A stretch of DNA of 64,000 nucleotides from Arctopsyche grandis. Lineage: Eukaryota > Arthropoda > Insecta > Trichoptera > Hydropsychidae. Shown piece by piece: positions 23,865-37,147 of the stretch (positions within the stretch are counted from its first letter, which is position 1; every line of letters begins with the position of its first letter). A model generated the notes under the pieces. It worked only from the letters and a program-made list of their open reading frames with translations, was not told the DNA's origin and did no database searches. A program made the position numbers and the translations under genes. The stretch is taken from assembly GCF_051622035.1 (NCBI RefSeq), contig NC_135364.1:11485001-11549000 (forward strand), in the 5' to 3' direction.

Positions 23865-24097
23865 CTTGGTCGAGTGCCGGCGACGAATGCGAATGCGAAT
23901 GCGACTGATCTGCGGTATGGCCGCTCGCGATATCCAGGGCCGTGCGCTCGAAGTCGAATGACAGTCGAATTGCGGGCGCGCTTCTCCCCCGCCCCACCCC
24001 GCCCACCCCTCCTCCGGCTGTCGAACGACCCCTCGCCCTATGCGGCTTCTGACAGGTGGTATGTTTGCAGGTCGGATGCGGCCCGCCCGGTAGCAGC
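23865..24097. promoter_or_regulatory. Divergent promoter zone of mRpL49 and the AT-hook gene
   Basis: The 233 bp between the two ATGs is GC-rich. It carries a (GCGAAT)n hexamer tract at about 23886-23905, related to GCGAACGCGAATGCG at 21987-22001. No TATA box is seen at the expected distance from either start; CpG-rich TATA-less promoters with a TISU start are common for mitochondrial protein genes. Transcription start sites are not determinable from sequence. Confidence 0.5.
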
Positions 24098-27000
24098 ATG
24101 GCCACGAGAGACAAGAAGCCGAAGGGCGGCACCATGCCGCCCCCGACTCCGGCCGCCCCGGAGTCGGAGTCCGAGCCGCGCCCCAAGAGCCGGCTGGCGG
24201 CCGCCCCTCACGCCAAGACCAAATCCAACTTCAAACTCAACATGATAGCGACGCAGGGGGCGCGACGACGCGGCAGGCCCGCCAAGCGCACGACCGCCGC
24301 CGCCACGGGGGGCGCAGCCTCCGGCCCTCCTGGCCGCGGCCGCCCCCGCGACCCCCCGCCCGACACCAAACCCTCTCTGGCTCGTCTCGTCAAGCGCAAA
24401 CAACTGATGGCCTCCGCCGCCCTCACCAAGAAAAAAGCCCTCCTCGCCAAGGACGTCATCAAAAAGGCCGAGGCCAAAATCGCCAAAAAATCCGAAGCCA
24501 AACCTGCCGAGGTCGACGAAGCTCTTCAAATAAAAAAAGAACCCGAGTCGGAGTCCGCCTCCGTGCCCGACTCCAGATGCTCGAGCCCTCGGACTCGCAA
24601 GCCTCGCACCAGCTCCGATCTCCTGATCGCGATGACCTCTCAGAGCGACGTCGCCCTCACCGGTGCGAAGAGCCCTTACTCGACTCGGTCCGAACGGAGC
24701 AACAGCCCCTTCGGTCAAACGCCGACTCAAAAACTCCTACGGAACGGCAAACAGCGCAGTCTCAAAAACACCCTCCTCAGCGAGGCCGTCGAGCTGGAGA
24801 AGAAAAAGAGAAATAGACTGATGTCGGAATCGCTCGACGCTAAAACAGGCGAGGCGACCGACTGCGACGAAGACCGGAAGAACAAACGCTTTCGATCCTT
24901 CTCTCGAGAGGGCAGCGAAATATCTAAATGCTCCGACGTGACCGAGTCCGATTTGAGCTTTTGCGACAACGTCGACGCCGAAATTAAAAAGGAATCGAAA
25001 GACGTCACGATGACTGAGAGCGCTCAGACCGACGATACTTTCGACGAAATCAAAGTCGGCGTAGACGGGAACGAAAAAAGCTCAGCGTTGGCCGTCGGCG
25101 ATCTCGTTGACTCAAATCAAGTCGACGATAAAGACGAGGCGTCTAAATTGTCCGATACCAATTCATTGGACAGTGAGAACAATAATAAAAGTAAAAATGT
25201 CGAAGCTATGGAATCTGTGCCGGAAGGTTTGGACGATTCTGTCGCGTCGGGTACTGAAAAGATCGTCGAAAAGTCTTTGATTTTGGATAACATGTCGAAA
25301 ACATTCAACGAAGCGTCCGCATCAGATTCTATAAAATCTATCCGACGATCTGCGAGACAGAGAAAGATTACAGTCAAAGCGAAAGAACATGAAGAAGCCA
25401 TATTGGCGGAGAGCGCTTTAGATATGAACATTAAGTTTGTTATGAAATTGTCTAAATTAGAGACTAGTGAGAATACTTCGACGGAAGATATAGACGTTAG
25501 CGATAGTGATAAAACGTCCAACCGAGTCATCAAAACTGACATAGACCAACCGTCACCACCCAAAGTGCCCAAAGTTTTGGATAAAGTGGGAAACAGCAAT
25601 AAAATTGCCGAAAAAAAATTAGTTAATTCCGAATCCTCCAATTTGAAGAACGAATTGTCGATTGAGGCTCTTCCGAAAACTGAAGATTCGAAAACAGAAG
25701 AAGTACCCGTAAAAATTGATGATACTTCGAAATTGGTTAGTGCCGAAAGTGATCTTACAGAAAAAATTGACGATTCTTTAAAAGAAAACATTCAATCGTC
25801 GTACGCCAATAAATCTTATCCGCAAGATTTTGGAAAATTAATAGATAGATTAAAAAATTTCGAAGAACAAGATGAGAAGAAACGTCAAGAAAAAATGTCC
25901 AAACTCGGAAATGCCGACAAACGACCGGTGATGGTAACCAATGATGTGGTATTGATACCTAAATCCAATCTGGAAACTAAAAGTCTGAAAGATTTACCAA
26001 ATTCGATTAGCATTGAAAAAGTAAAGGAAAAAGACAATATTCTCAATTGCTTTGATATAAATTCATCCGTGACTATTGTCAAAAAAGAACAGACTCGTAA
26101 ATCGTTCGATATCGATTTACCCAGCAGCGTTACTTTAATCAAAAGATCCAGCAATACGTCTAGAAAACACTCCACGGGCTCTAACTCGAGAGACGGAGAT
26201 TCTGTAACGATGATCGATAAATCTCTAGGCAAAGAAATAACTTTAGATATCAGAAAATCGATTGACAAAGGCATTTTAACGATCGAACCAGCCAAGTCTC
26301 CTCAACTACCTCCCACCGGCTTGCAAGTTCTACCGGTACCTCCGAAAATGCAAAAGATCTCGACGGTTGCAAAACCCCCCACAACTGTATTGCAAATATT
26401 GCCCATAAATACAGATAATTCTGATGGGAATGCAGACTCAGCTATTGTACACCATCTGCCGGCTGCTATTACTGTTGAAATCAAAGAAAGCCCTGTTCAA
26501 CCTGTTGCTCCACCAGTCGTGCCTACGCCTACGCCTCCGCCTCCGCCTCCTGCAAAACCTCCAGTAATCAACGATCCCGTTGAAAAGCCGTCTACTCCAC
26601 CACCTCCAATTTCTTCGTTTGTGGAATCTCCTGAGAAGCAAAAACAAAAAGAGGAAATACTCGGAACTCTAGGACTGCTCACTTTGAAAGCTGCCAATCA
26701 AGCGAAATTAGATAAACAAAAGCAAAAAGAGCTCATCAAATCGAACAAAACCCCAATCTCCAACGATACGTACACCGGAACTTTGAAGACCGTCATTAAA
26801 CTCAACAGAAACAATTCCGATAAGAAGAAAGCCAGAAGTCCACTTAAGATGACCTTCCACAAGAATAAAAGTAGAGGAAATAAATTAGCATCCGACAGCG
26901 CCGATAGCGATTCTGATGATGGCCCCACATACACGATTCACAAAGAGGTGAGATATCTAGTGGCATTCTTTTCCGTTTGAGATTTGTCTTCAGTGTTATT

Positions 27001-30000
27001 TGTCATGTTATTGTTGAAAATTGTTTTTTCAGTTTGGCATTTCATCGGGTAGCGGCACAGGATCGTCCGACAATCACCTGACGTCTGGTGGGCATCGAAA
27101 AACTCATTACAGTAATCGATTTAACAACCATGGTGTGTGGCTTTACTGTTTCTGTCAACTTATAACTCTCATATTAATGATTTTCACTCTCCCTTCTTGG
27201 ACTAACTTGCTATTTATTTAAGTTACACTCATATTATATGGGTCTCAATTTTTTAAGTATGGTCTTACAGGTGTAAAAACAAATTAAAAATCTCGACTAA
27301 AAATTATGTAATACAATCGGGAATCCGGTGTTAGTATAAATTAATTATGGTGATGGTTTATTTTAACATTTACATATAGGCAAATAACTGATCAAACATA
27401 TCAACGAATATGACGAGCGTCTTGATATTATTATATATATATATAGAATAGTAATCATATATGTATGTAACATAAAATATTAGCCCTTGCAGCTACTTTG
27501 AAATGTCGAAATCTATAGTCTATTGCTGACATTAAATTTTTATAGTGTAACATACATATACATATGTAGTAAACAGATTGTCACTTTGTATATGGCAATA
27601 TTGTAATTTTGTATTTTTTGTTGTTTAATTTTAGTAGAAGCGGGACTTCAGGACTCTGTGATCGATCCGGCTGCAGATTTGAGTGCAAATAAAGAGATTG
27701 CAGCAAATTTAGTAATTCCAGAAAAGGCTTCTTCGTTTGCGATACATCCAGATCGGCTATGTCAAGATCAATGTTTTTACTGTGGTGGAAAATTCGGCAT
27801 ATATGACACACCATGTCATATCGCTCAAATTAAATCTGTGGAAAGACAGAAAAAAATTCTTGACAGTAAGTTTTTCAAGATTTCTATGAACGACAAAAAA
27901 ATTAAAAACCAAGGCAAAAACTCAATTTTTTTTCAAGATATAGACAAAATATGAAATTATAGTAATCCCTCATCAAATGTCAGATAAGATAAATTAACTA
28001 TACATATATTTTTCTTAAAATATTTCCCATAGTTTTTATTTTTTACTTCATACTTGGATGAGGGATTTCTGTACTCTGAATAGACAAGATTTCGGCAACT
28101 TTCATTTATTTTATTTTCGTCTTTGTTAAATTTTAGGTGAAGAGAAACTGACCGTCGATAGCTGTTTGTGTGATGCTTGTTATCGGCATGTTGATCGACG
28201 TGCGAATTGTCCATCGTATAGAAAGCGACCTGTTCCCATGAGTCTGACGGCTCCTATGTCTGGCCCCGGCGACATTTGCTATTCCACATCTTGTTGTCAT
28301 CCCGCATCTCACACTCTGCGACGAAAGTGGCTCGTTAAAATGCGACACCATGCATCCAAAGTGGTATTGATATATTATTCCATACTGTTTTCAAGATGCA
28401 TAATTTCAAATAAACAGCATCCATTCACGAATGATTTTAATTTTGTAGGTTCAATTGGATTTAGACTATCCCGGTCTCCACACAATACCATTGTGCGACG
28501 TTCATTATCAAGCTATTCTCCAACTTATGATTTGTGGTCTTTGCAAGAGGCGTCTTTCAAGGAATCATGTACATTTTATTAATCAAGTATGTTACATTAT
28601 TATATTTGAATCGTAGGTTTTAAATTTTATAATGCAAAAAATGACTTCCTAATAAAATTGGATTTATTTACAACAATCAAAATCAGTCATAAGAAATTGT
28701 TAATCCCCAATTACATTGTATTAATTTTTTGTTTTATTTTTTTCAGGAATATCAAGCTTTGAATCCTTTGTTGAAAAATCAAGGTTTTCCCGTTTATTTT
28801 GAGGATAGACCTATTGTTTGTAAATTATGTCGTTATTTTTGTACATTATTATTACGACCACCCAAGTCTCATCAAATTAATAAGCATGCATTTGTTAAAA
28901 GTCATCGTCGAAGGTAATTTTTTTTGTATTATATTTCTATTTAATTCATAAAGTTCGCACTAACAGAAAACTTAATTGAAAAGTTTTTTTTAACCTTCAG
29001 TAATATTTTTATATTTTTTTTATTTACAGATTAATGCAAGCTCATAATCTCGAATTTTCGGAGGAATCTGATACTGACTATACTGATGAACCTTCTTTAG
29101 CATCTGATGCAAATCAAGACCAAAATGATATTTCAAAAGAAAAGAAAAAAGGCAAAAATGGAAAATCAAAATCCAAAAAGAACAATGATGCTAGTAAACT
29201 GTCTGATGAAAATGATGTATTGAATCAAAATATTCACAATAAAAAAGCAGGTCAAAATGCGGCTTCGAATAAGGTTCACATGGAAGACATTGAAAGCCTT
29301 ATATCATCCAACAAAATTCTAGTCCCTAACTTGGGATCTGGTAAAACAAACCAATCTGATACATCAGGAATACCTGTGTTAGAAGTTGGTGACGCCCACA
29401 TGATTGATTTTGATAATCCTCTTATAGCCATGGATAAATCATCAGAGTTGCAATGCCTTTTACAAAAATGTAATGCAACAAATACAACCATTCATAGAAA
29501 TTCTGTTGCGAATTCGACTCAAAAACCCAAAAACATATTAAAAGTTCATAATGCTCCCGCTATTAATAAGTCATCTCAGTCTCAAAGAAAAATGAATAAA
29601 AACCTTAAGAGAATTCAAAAACTCGGACAAGTTATTACTCAAAAGGACGAATTTGAAGAAACTTACAACAAATTACCTAACAGGGAAGAGTTTACAATAG
29701 AACCTACTTGTACACTGAGTATTGATGACAAAATTATCAGTCGAGACATCACTGGACACAACATATTCCGCAACATTAACCTGAATGACGAATGCACTAT
29801 TGAAACCATACCACCTAAACTATCTAAAAACTCTTTAGATATTAATTCAATGAAAAATAAATGGCAAATGACGGAAAGTTTTTCACAAGTTAAAAAGAAT
29901 TTGAACGCTCTATCCAAAAATTTCTCAAATGAACAGAGTAAGAAAAGAGTAGTTAACCAAAATGATCACCAATTCTCTAATCCTGTACGAAGACTAGAAA

Positions 30001-32012
30001 CAAACCCATCAATATCTGTGAGAGAACTTTTCCCCGGTGAGGAAGAAATGAATTTACAATGTTCTATTGAATTTGGTAACTTGAAGGGTGTGACACCAGA
30101 AGGCTGGGAAAAATGCAATTCCATCATCCAATATGATACTTCCACTAAAAACCTTTGGCAAGAATTACAAAAACCTTACGGCAATCAATCGAGCTTTTTG
30201 CGGCACTTAATTCTCTTGGAAAAATATTTTCGGAATGGAGATCTTATATTATCTCAAAATGCAAATTTTAATGCAATAACTTACAGTGAATCTGTGCAAA
30301 ATAGACTAAGAGCATATGATAACATCCCAACTAATAATGGTGATCCATCTGCGATAAATATACTGGCGAAATCTACACAGGTACCTAATACTCAACCTGA
30401 AACAGTTGAATCTGCAAAAAAAGCAGATAGTTCAAATGAATTTAGAAAACCAATTATGAGTATTGGAGCTGGAAAAAGCTTGTTAAAAAGTAATCAGATA
30501 TCTAATCCGGATACTGGTAAAAACAAAGCTACTGGAAATGCTAATAAATCTGATAACTCACCAGTACCAAATCAATTAAAAGTTCCGAAAAGCACTCCTT
30601 TAAATCAAGCAAACGACCAAAGTACTATTGCCCCCAAGCCATCAAAAGGTATGCCAGTTAGTTTGACAAATTTAGAAAAATTAGGAAATCAATTAATACC
30701 TTCACAAGTACCTGCAATTCCCAGACCGCCAACACCCAGACCAGATAAAACAGCTAACGATTGTTTAAGAACATCTCTGCCTCCACCCTTTAGTATCGAA
30801 GCCAAAACTAGCACTCCAAAATCTGACTCCACAGTTGTAAAACCAAAACCACCCTCATTACCCCCCGAATTGATCGCAATCAATCCGCAAACTGTATTAC
30901 AGAGAAAATCGATTGAAAATGTTCTAAAAAACATTCAACAGTTATCTAAAAGCTCTCCGGTCGTTCCAGCTACAGCTATTCCTGTTCCAGCTGTTCAACC
31001 TGCAACTAATGCTACAATTTCCACAGTGACAAATTCTCAACCAAAAACATCAAAATCGAATATATTAAATTCAAAAGACCATTCTAAAAAAGGAAAAAGC
31101 ACATCAAAACAATGGAGACCAACTTTAATACCTATAACAGATGAAAGTAAATCTCGCAATTGTCAAGATGTTTTACATCAAACTGCTGATGGTAGACGCT
31201 TGCCGAGTCTTGTGCAAGTTACTCAAGGTGGAAAACCATATCATATAACTATTCAAGATTATAATAGGATGTGCATTTTGCGTCGTGAAAAATTGCAACA
31301 AAATCAAAAGGCAGAGATGTTGAAAAGCCAGTCTCCGTTTACAAGTAATGCTACGGACACTGCCGCTGATTCAATCACAGTTTCAACTGCAATTACTAAG
31401 TCACCATCGCCCACGCCTACTAATGCAGACGCTGAAAAAAATCTTATAACGGTCCAATCTTCTAATACAAAATCTGCTGAAACAAGTGTCCTTTCTGTTC
31501 CTATTAAATCTAATCTAGGCAAATCTGATGAAAGTGATGACAAGATAACATTGCCAGAAGTCGATACGTCTTCACTCCTTAAAAATGTTGTATTGAAAAA
31601 TGTAACGATTGCACCGATTACTACTACTTCTACCGGTGATTCGCGGTCGTCTGTATATTTAAATACACCGCAATCATTGCTGACATCAAGTGTAAAAAGT
31701 GTATTACAAGTTCCTCAAATAATAGGTTCATTGAGTTCGTTGGAGTCTGTGGCTCCTGAAACAATAAACAGTGACATAAACGCTATCACAGCTTTAGTAC
31801 CAAAGGTTGTGCCTATTACTTCACAGGCAATAATAATGCCTAAAATTCCAAAATCCTTGACTGTAATTCCACAAACTGTAACTCACGTATCAAATAGTAC
31901 ATCCCCACAATCATCTTCAACCCAGGGTAACTCGCCACTATCTGTCCTTCCGATACCTGCTACTCCTACACCTGTTTCCTCCTCTATTACAGTTTCACCA
32001 CCTGAGCCTTAA
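24098..32012 (+). CDS. Large AT-hook, Cys-rich nuclear protein (family not recognised)
   Basis: Seven coding exons join in frame: 24098-26947, 27033-27132, 27635-27865, 28137-28360 (or -28363), 28449-28586, 28747-28913 and 29030-32012. They give about 2,230 residues. The start is the first ATG (AGCAGCATGG context); a longer frame begins only at a GTG. In order: an AT-hook RRRGRPAKR (residues 56-64); long Ser/Asp/Lys-rich disorder; a Pro-rich run (about 797-822); a Cys/His-rich domain over exons 3-6 (about 1026-1235) with C-x3-C-x2-C, CLCDACYRH, CC-x-P-x-SH, P-x-CDVHY, CGLCKRR and CKLCRYFC; a conserved-looking KGVTPEGWEKC to FLRHLILLEKYF segment (about 1589-1650); and LPSLVQVTQGGKPYHITI (about 1959-1976). 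A DNA- or chromatin-associated role is inferred from the AT-hook and probable zinc sites. Exon 1 is GC-rich at its 5' end and becomes AT-rich, following the CpG island. Confidence 0.85.
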
Positions 32013-32770
32013 CACAACCTCATATATATGTTTTTATAATTTGTTTACTTAATACTGATTAGTGATTACGGTGTGCCTAAAATCCATTTAGAAAAACAGT
32101 GTATATATTTACAAAAGGAAATGTTCAATCTTTTCAATTTGTTTAAATTGAGATAAAGTAATAAATGAGAAGGTGAAGCTGTAAATGAACGCTTAAATAC
32201 GGTAAAAAAAAAATAGTATACGCTATTCGATATATATTTTTAACCATATTTGACAAAAAAATATATTGAAATGTTAAGACTAAAATAGGGTTTATTCTTT
32301 AATTAAAAAGAAATTGTTGAAAGAGTGGTGCAAATGTAGTGTTTAATTTTTACAAAATCATGTTTTATGAGAATTTGCTTTATTTTATAATGCAATTTCG
32401 TTTTATTAGTTTTTATTTTGTAATAAAACAATTTAAAATGTTATTCATTCAGATCATTTTCATTCACATAAAATGAGTATATGAATAAGAAAGAATGTGT
32501 ATATCGGAATATTTTTATATTACTAATTTAATGAACAACTTAGTTTGATAAAGTATGAATATTTTTGTGATCATTAATTAAACAGAGAATCAATTTGCCT
32601 CCCCATTAATTGGATATTTACACCGATTTTTCATAGATTCTTCCAAAGATAGTGAATTAGCAATATTGTTCATTTTAATATTATGCCTTATGTATAAAAT
32701 AAGTTATAAGATCTATTGTAAGAACAATTATGTATCCAATAAACATATCTTATCAGTGATCATTTCACAT
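32013..32770 (+). other. Probable 3' UTR of the AT-hook gene
   Basis: AT-rich, non-coding, with AATAAA at 32160-32165 and further AATAAA-like signals near 32404 and 32740. The true cleavage site cannot be chosen from sequence. Confidence 0.4.
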
Positions 32771-34997
32771 TTAATTTTTACATTTCTAAATATCATCCGA
32801 GTATTTTTTATATGGAATTTTACCAAAAATGGTTGCTAAAGAGCTTTTTTCAATAATTTTTAACTATTTTGTACTGTATACATTTTCGAAATTTTGTTTT
32901 GTTAAAAATGTCTTTATCCAGACATTGTATCTGCTTATTTGTAGTCATTTATACATAAACAAAGTGTGTGATCTCAACTTCATCCAATGTTTCTTCACTG
33001 TAATTAATTACTATAATCAGTATATTCATATGTCCAACAATAAATTGAAAAATATTGATTTTTCATTTGTTTTTTTTTACACAATTTTTTTTATTTAACA
33101 CTTATATGCCTTCCTACACTTAATTTACAATAATGAATCAGTTTATAATGGAAGGATAGCCATTTCAAACATTTATATTGAAATCACTCCAGATTCAGAA
33201 TGATACACGTGTATTCAAATAGTCATCTTGAAAATAAATATTCATCAAACGCAAACCAAGATATTGTACTAGTTTTTCTGACTATGCCTGATTTAATAGG
33301 TGTATACTACATATGTTTAAGTAATAAGAATCGTTATTGTATTCGATCCTGGTCAGCCATATAAACTATGAATTATGTCTTGTTCGGAAATACTGATAAA
33401 TATGCAAAATTTTACAACTCAACTTTTACTTCAAGAGATTTATTTCATTACGGACGCAAAAGATATTGCCATAGTGAACTCTAAGACCGTCCTAAATAAA
33501 CATTTACTGTAAATATATTGTAATACATACCACATGGTGATAAGCAACTTTTGGTGACCAGAGCAGTGCGGATAAAATATGTTTACATATTAAGTAAGAT
33601 TTTTACTTATTTAGTAGACTCCTCATATATGTACCAACATGTATGAAGAGTCTACTCCATTCCACTGACTCACAATTTCTCGAGATTCGTTTTCTCGACT
33701 ATTTCTCTTGGACAGGAGTTGATATGTATACGAAAAAGGTTTTTTTTGAAAACGTATGTATTGTGATCATTCATAGATATTCAAACTATTAACACACTTT
33801 AAAAATCAATTCCAACCAGGGGGGGCAAATTTTTTGACCAGCAAGGAACTAATTTCTAGGGGGGGGTGTATTATCTGCTATGCACATCTGTTTCTGAGAT
33901 AAGCAAGAACAGTAATAGAAAAGCAATCCTATGGAAAAATTTGTTTCGTAGGATAAACGAGTTTTACAAATATATTTCAAAGCAAGACAAACAACAAAAC
34001 AAAATATATTTGGGATTTAACATTTTTTTTTCTGGGAAAAATCGACATGACTATACTTGACAGTGTTCTAAAGAATTGAAATATTATATTTTTGTTGGTT
34101 TAGTATTTTAATTCAAATTCATAATAATATTATACATTAAACAACCTGGATAGTCCCGTTCAAATCTAGAGAGGGGGGAGGTGGTTGAGAAACCCCCCTC
34201 CTCCAAATAACGCCCTAATTCCAACTATTTTTTTTTAATACTTGATTTTTCCTCGTAAAATATTTTTGTATTTATATAAACATTTTTACTGCTAATATCA
34301 AGCAGAAATTTAGAAATCCGAGAGTTAAGAAAACGCGAACCGGGCGCACTGATGTATGAGGTCGTGAAAGTGGAAAAGATAAATTTAGTTATTTTTTTTT
34401 ATTTCTGAGACTTCTGATAGTAAATGGTATGTATGTAGATATCAGAATTAATCCTCAACCAAATCAAATTTACTTGCATTCAAATCTGCAATTTACAATA
34501 TATAATCTTAATAATGAATAACAAATAATCTTTGAAATGTTGAATAGATATACATATGTATTATTTTTAATTTTAGCCTTATTAGGGTAAATAAGATACT
34601 ATTCAATGACATTGCTAGAATTATTCACTGAGACCATTCATTTTCAGCCATCACATTTTTTAAAAATAAGATAATGAATAGAATTACAAAATATACATAT
34701 GTATTTATGATTTCATTTGGGGGTGGGGTTTATTTTTTAGTTTCGGATAATGGATTTCACGATAAAATTCAGTTTTTTATTCTTAAATATTATTAGGATT
34801 TGAATCAATGAATCATTTATATAACATCTGATAAAGAAAAATGTTAAAAAATCTGAAATATTTAAGTTTGTAATAGTATGCGTATAGACGGTAAATACAT
34901 TATTTAGACCAACTCCGGCGTGTTAACAAACGTCAAACACCGCGAGTGCCGCACGTGTCGCTGTTTTGCTCACTTTGATACCACATTATTTAAGCAT
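32771..34997. other. Intergenic, transposon-like scraps only
   Basis: No gene. G-runs at about 33820 and 33861, and the GGGGGGAGGTGG/AACCCCCCTCCTCC inverted pair at about 34173-34205, resemble ends of an unclassified element, but no limits could be set. Frames of 64-89 codons are unsupported. Confidence 0.45.
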
Positions 34998-36966
34998 ATG
35001 ATGGAAGAAAGCATCCCTCTTGAATCGTCCTCGAAGAAGACATTTGAAAATAAGGTTTCTGGAATAAAAAAGTTGCTAAAAGTAAGATATTTACATTTTA
35101 TAGGTTATGTGTACTTCAAAATAAAATACTGCGTATACTTTCTCATTTTATTTGCTATAATTGTGTTCATCGATTTAATTGTTTATACATATTTTAGAAA
35201 GGAAAAAATGCTCCAAATCAAAAAAAATTGAAGCCAGATACTAACGGAAAACACGGCAACAAAGGCGTTGTCTACATTGCTCACATTCCTCATGGATTTT
35301 ACGAGGTAATTTTATATTTACCTTAATCCACACCACTTTCAACATTTTAAAATGAAGCTTTGCACTTCTCGCTTGTTGTATACAGTTCGTGTTTATGTAT
35401 ATTTAAAATTATGCCTCAACAGATGTCTTTGACTATCGAATGTTGTTTTTGGAAGAATAAAAAGTTCCCAATCTACCTCGTGCCAGTTACTTAATACTTA
35501 CTACGTCTTTTGTTTATAATATTACAGAAACAAATGCAGTCATTTTTCAAACAATTTGGAACAGTGACAAATGTTCGAGTAGCTAGATCTAAAAGAAATG
35601 GACGTTCCAAAGGCTATGCTTTTGTTGAATTTGAAGACAAGGAAGTTGCAGAAATTGTTGCAGAAACAATGAATAATTATTTAATGGACAAAAGGCTATT
35701 GAAAGGTAATTTTGGATACTTTCATATTTTTGTTCTGCAAGGTCATTTATTTCATTAACATTCATTTTGCAATTTTATTTATAGCTGAATGTATACCTGC
35801 TGCGAGACAACATGCAAACATGTTCAAAGGAACAGATTGGGTAGAAAATAAAATCTGCCCAGGTTTGAATAATAGGAAGAAAAATAAAATGGTACATACA
35901 ATAAAATTTTATTTCTAAAATATATCATAGTATTAAGTAATTTTTATTACAACTGACATTCGAATTTTTTTTCTACTCTTGATATTTTTAATGAGGCGCT
36001 TAAAATATTTACATGTACATTTTTTTAAATTACTTATACACATGCATATATGTATGTAGCTGTGTGTATTTCATATCTTATCCAAGTTTATTGAGTGATT
36101 TTATTTTCAGGGATTTAATAAGGATATATCAGATGAGGATTGGATTAAAGAATGCAAACAACATTTAAACAGGTAATCTTTTTTTTTTTGCTTCGTGGAG
36201 GTGATGGAAACTTGTACATTGAAGCTTATGATTCAACTTTTGAATTATAATTCTTTATGTAATAAATTATTTTGCAGAATATACAGTACACAGAAAAAAC
36301 TGAAAGAATTGGGAATTGACTTTAGTTTCACTCCAAGTGATGTACCCGAATCACTTAAAAACTACGATCCTTCGTCTAAACCAGAAGTGCAGCAAGATAA
36401 GTGAGTCACTGTTTATACTTACATATATTCAAAATACTTTTATAATACGTTCACTTCAATGAAAATAAGGAATACTTTTAGGAACACGCAAAAAAATGTG
36501 ACTAATGAAAACAATACAAAGAAAACTGGAGAGTCTGTTGGAAACAAGGATAATAAAAATTCTAAATCAAAAAAGTCTGCGAAAAATCCTATTGTTAGTA
36601 ATATTTAAAATATATTGTCATTTTTTCATTGATATATTTTTCCTAGATTATGGTTAATTTTAATTTTATTTACAATTTCAGGCTGATATTGTGGTTCAAA
36701 CTAAAATAGTTGAAGGCATTAATAGCATTAAAACAAAGCAAGGTAAAAAGAAAGCTAATCGCAAAAATAATAAATTAGAAAAACCTGAGAAAATGGAAAA
36801 TAAATTGCACGCCACTAAAGTTTTTGGTGGAATTCAGAAAAATATTGTGAAGAAAAAGGGTCCCCTTTCAAAGATACAAATTTCTAAAGATGATTCTCTC
36901 CAAACAGTAATCAAGAGTGATGCGACGAAAATCTCCAAAAAGAAAAAAGGTTTTTCCAAAAAGTGA
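34998..36966 (+). CDS. NIFK: NIFK-like nucleolar RRM protein
   Basis: Eight exons with matching phases: 34998-35081, 35198-35305, 35528-35705, 35785-35891, 36111-36172, 36278-36400, 36482-36593 and 36682-36966. The product is 352 residues. A single RRM spans residues 51-128, with RNP2 VVYIAH (52-57) and RNP1 KGYAFVEF (92-99). The stretch after RNP1 ([19 protein letters not shown]) is characteristic of NIFK, the MKI67 FHA-domain-interacting nucleolar phosphoprotein, yeast Nop15 family. NIFK acts in pre-60S ribosome assembly in the nucleolus and binds pre-rRNA. The C-terminus is Lys-rich with no further domain; length is near the human protein (293) plus a longer tail. The ATG at 34998 is chosen because the frame upstream starts only at GTG; ATG at 35001 is an equal alternative. 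Confidence 0.92.
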
Positions 36967-37063
36967 ATGCAATATATTTAAAATATGCAACATATGCAAA
37001 GTGTATTTATGTAATGTGTATTTTATTGCTATTGTTATAATATGTAATTGAAATTTAAGACAA

Positions 37064-37069
37064 AATAAA
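37064..37069 (+). terminator. Poly(A) signal of the NIFK-like gene
   Basis: AATAAA 98 bases after the NIFK stop codon. Confidence 0.6.
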
Positions 37070-37100
37070 TACATAACATTTATTTCAAATACAAAGCTAT

Positions 37101-37110
37101 TTTATTTATT
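37101..37110 (-). terminator. Poly(A) signal of the homeobox gene
   Basis: Overlapping AATAAA hexamers on the minus strand 38-47 bases after the homeobox gene stop. Only about 30 bases separate this signal from the opposing NIFK signal, so the two 3' UTRs should overlap or abut. Confidence 0.5.
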
Positions 37111-37147
37111 TTTTTAATATCGTTCTATAAAGATATGTATTACATAT

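Noticed and set aside
24056-24097. Upstream start for the AT-hook protein at 24056
   Set aside because: The codon there is GTG; the first ATG in frame is at 24098 in a better context, and the intervening bases look like a splice acceptor.
33820-34210. Possible transposon bounded by G-runs
   Set aside because: No matching terminal repeats or target duplication could be found.
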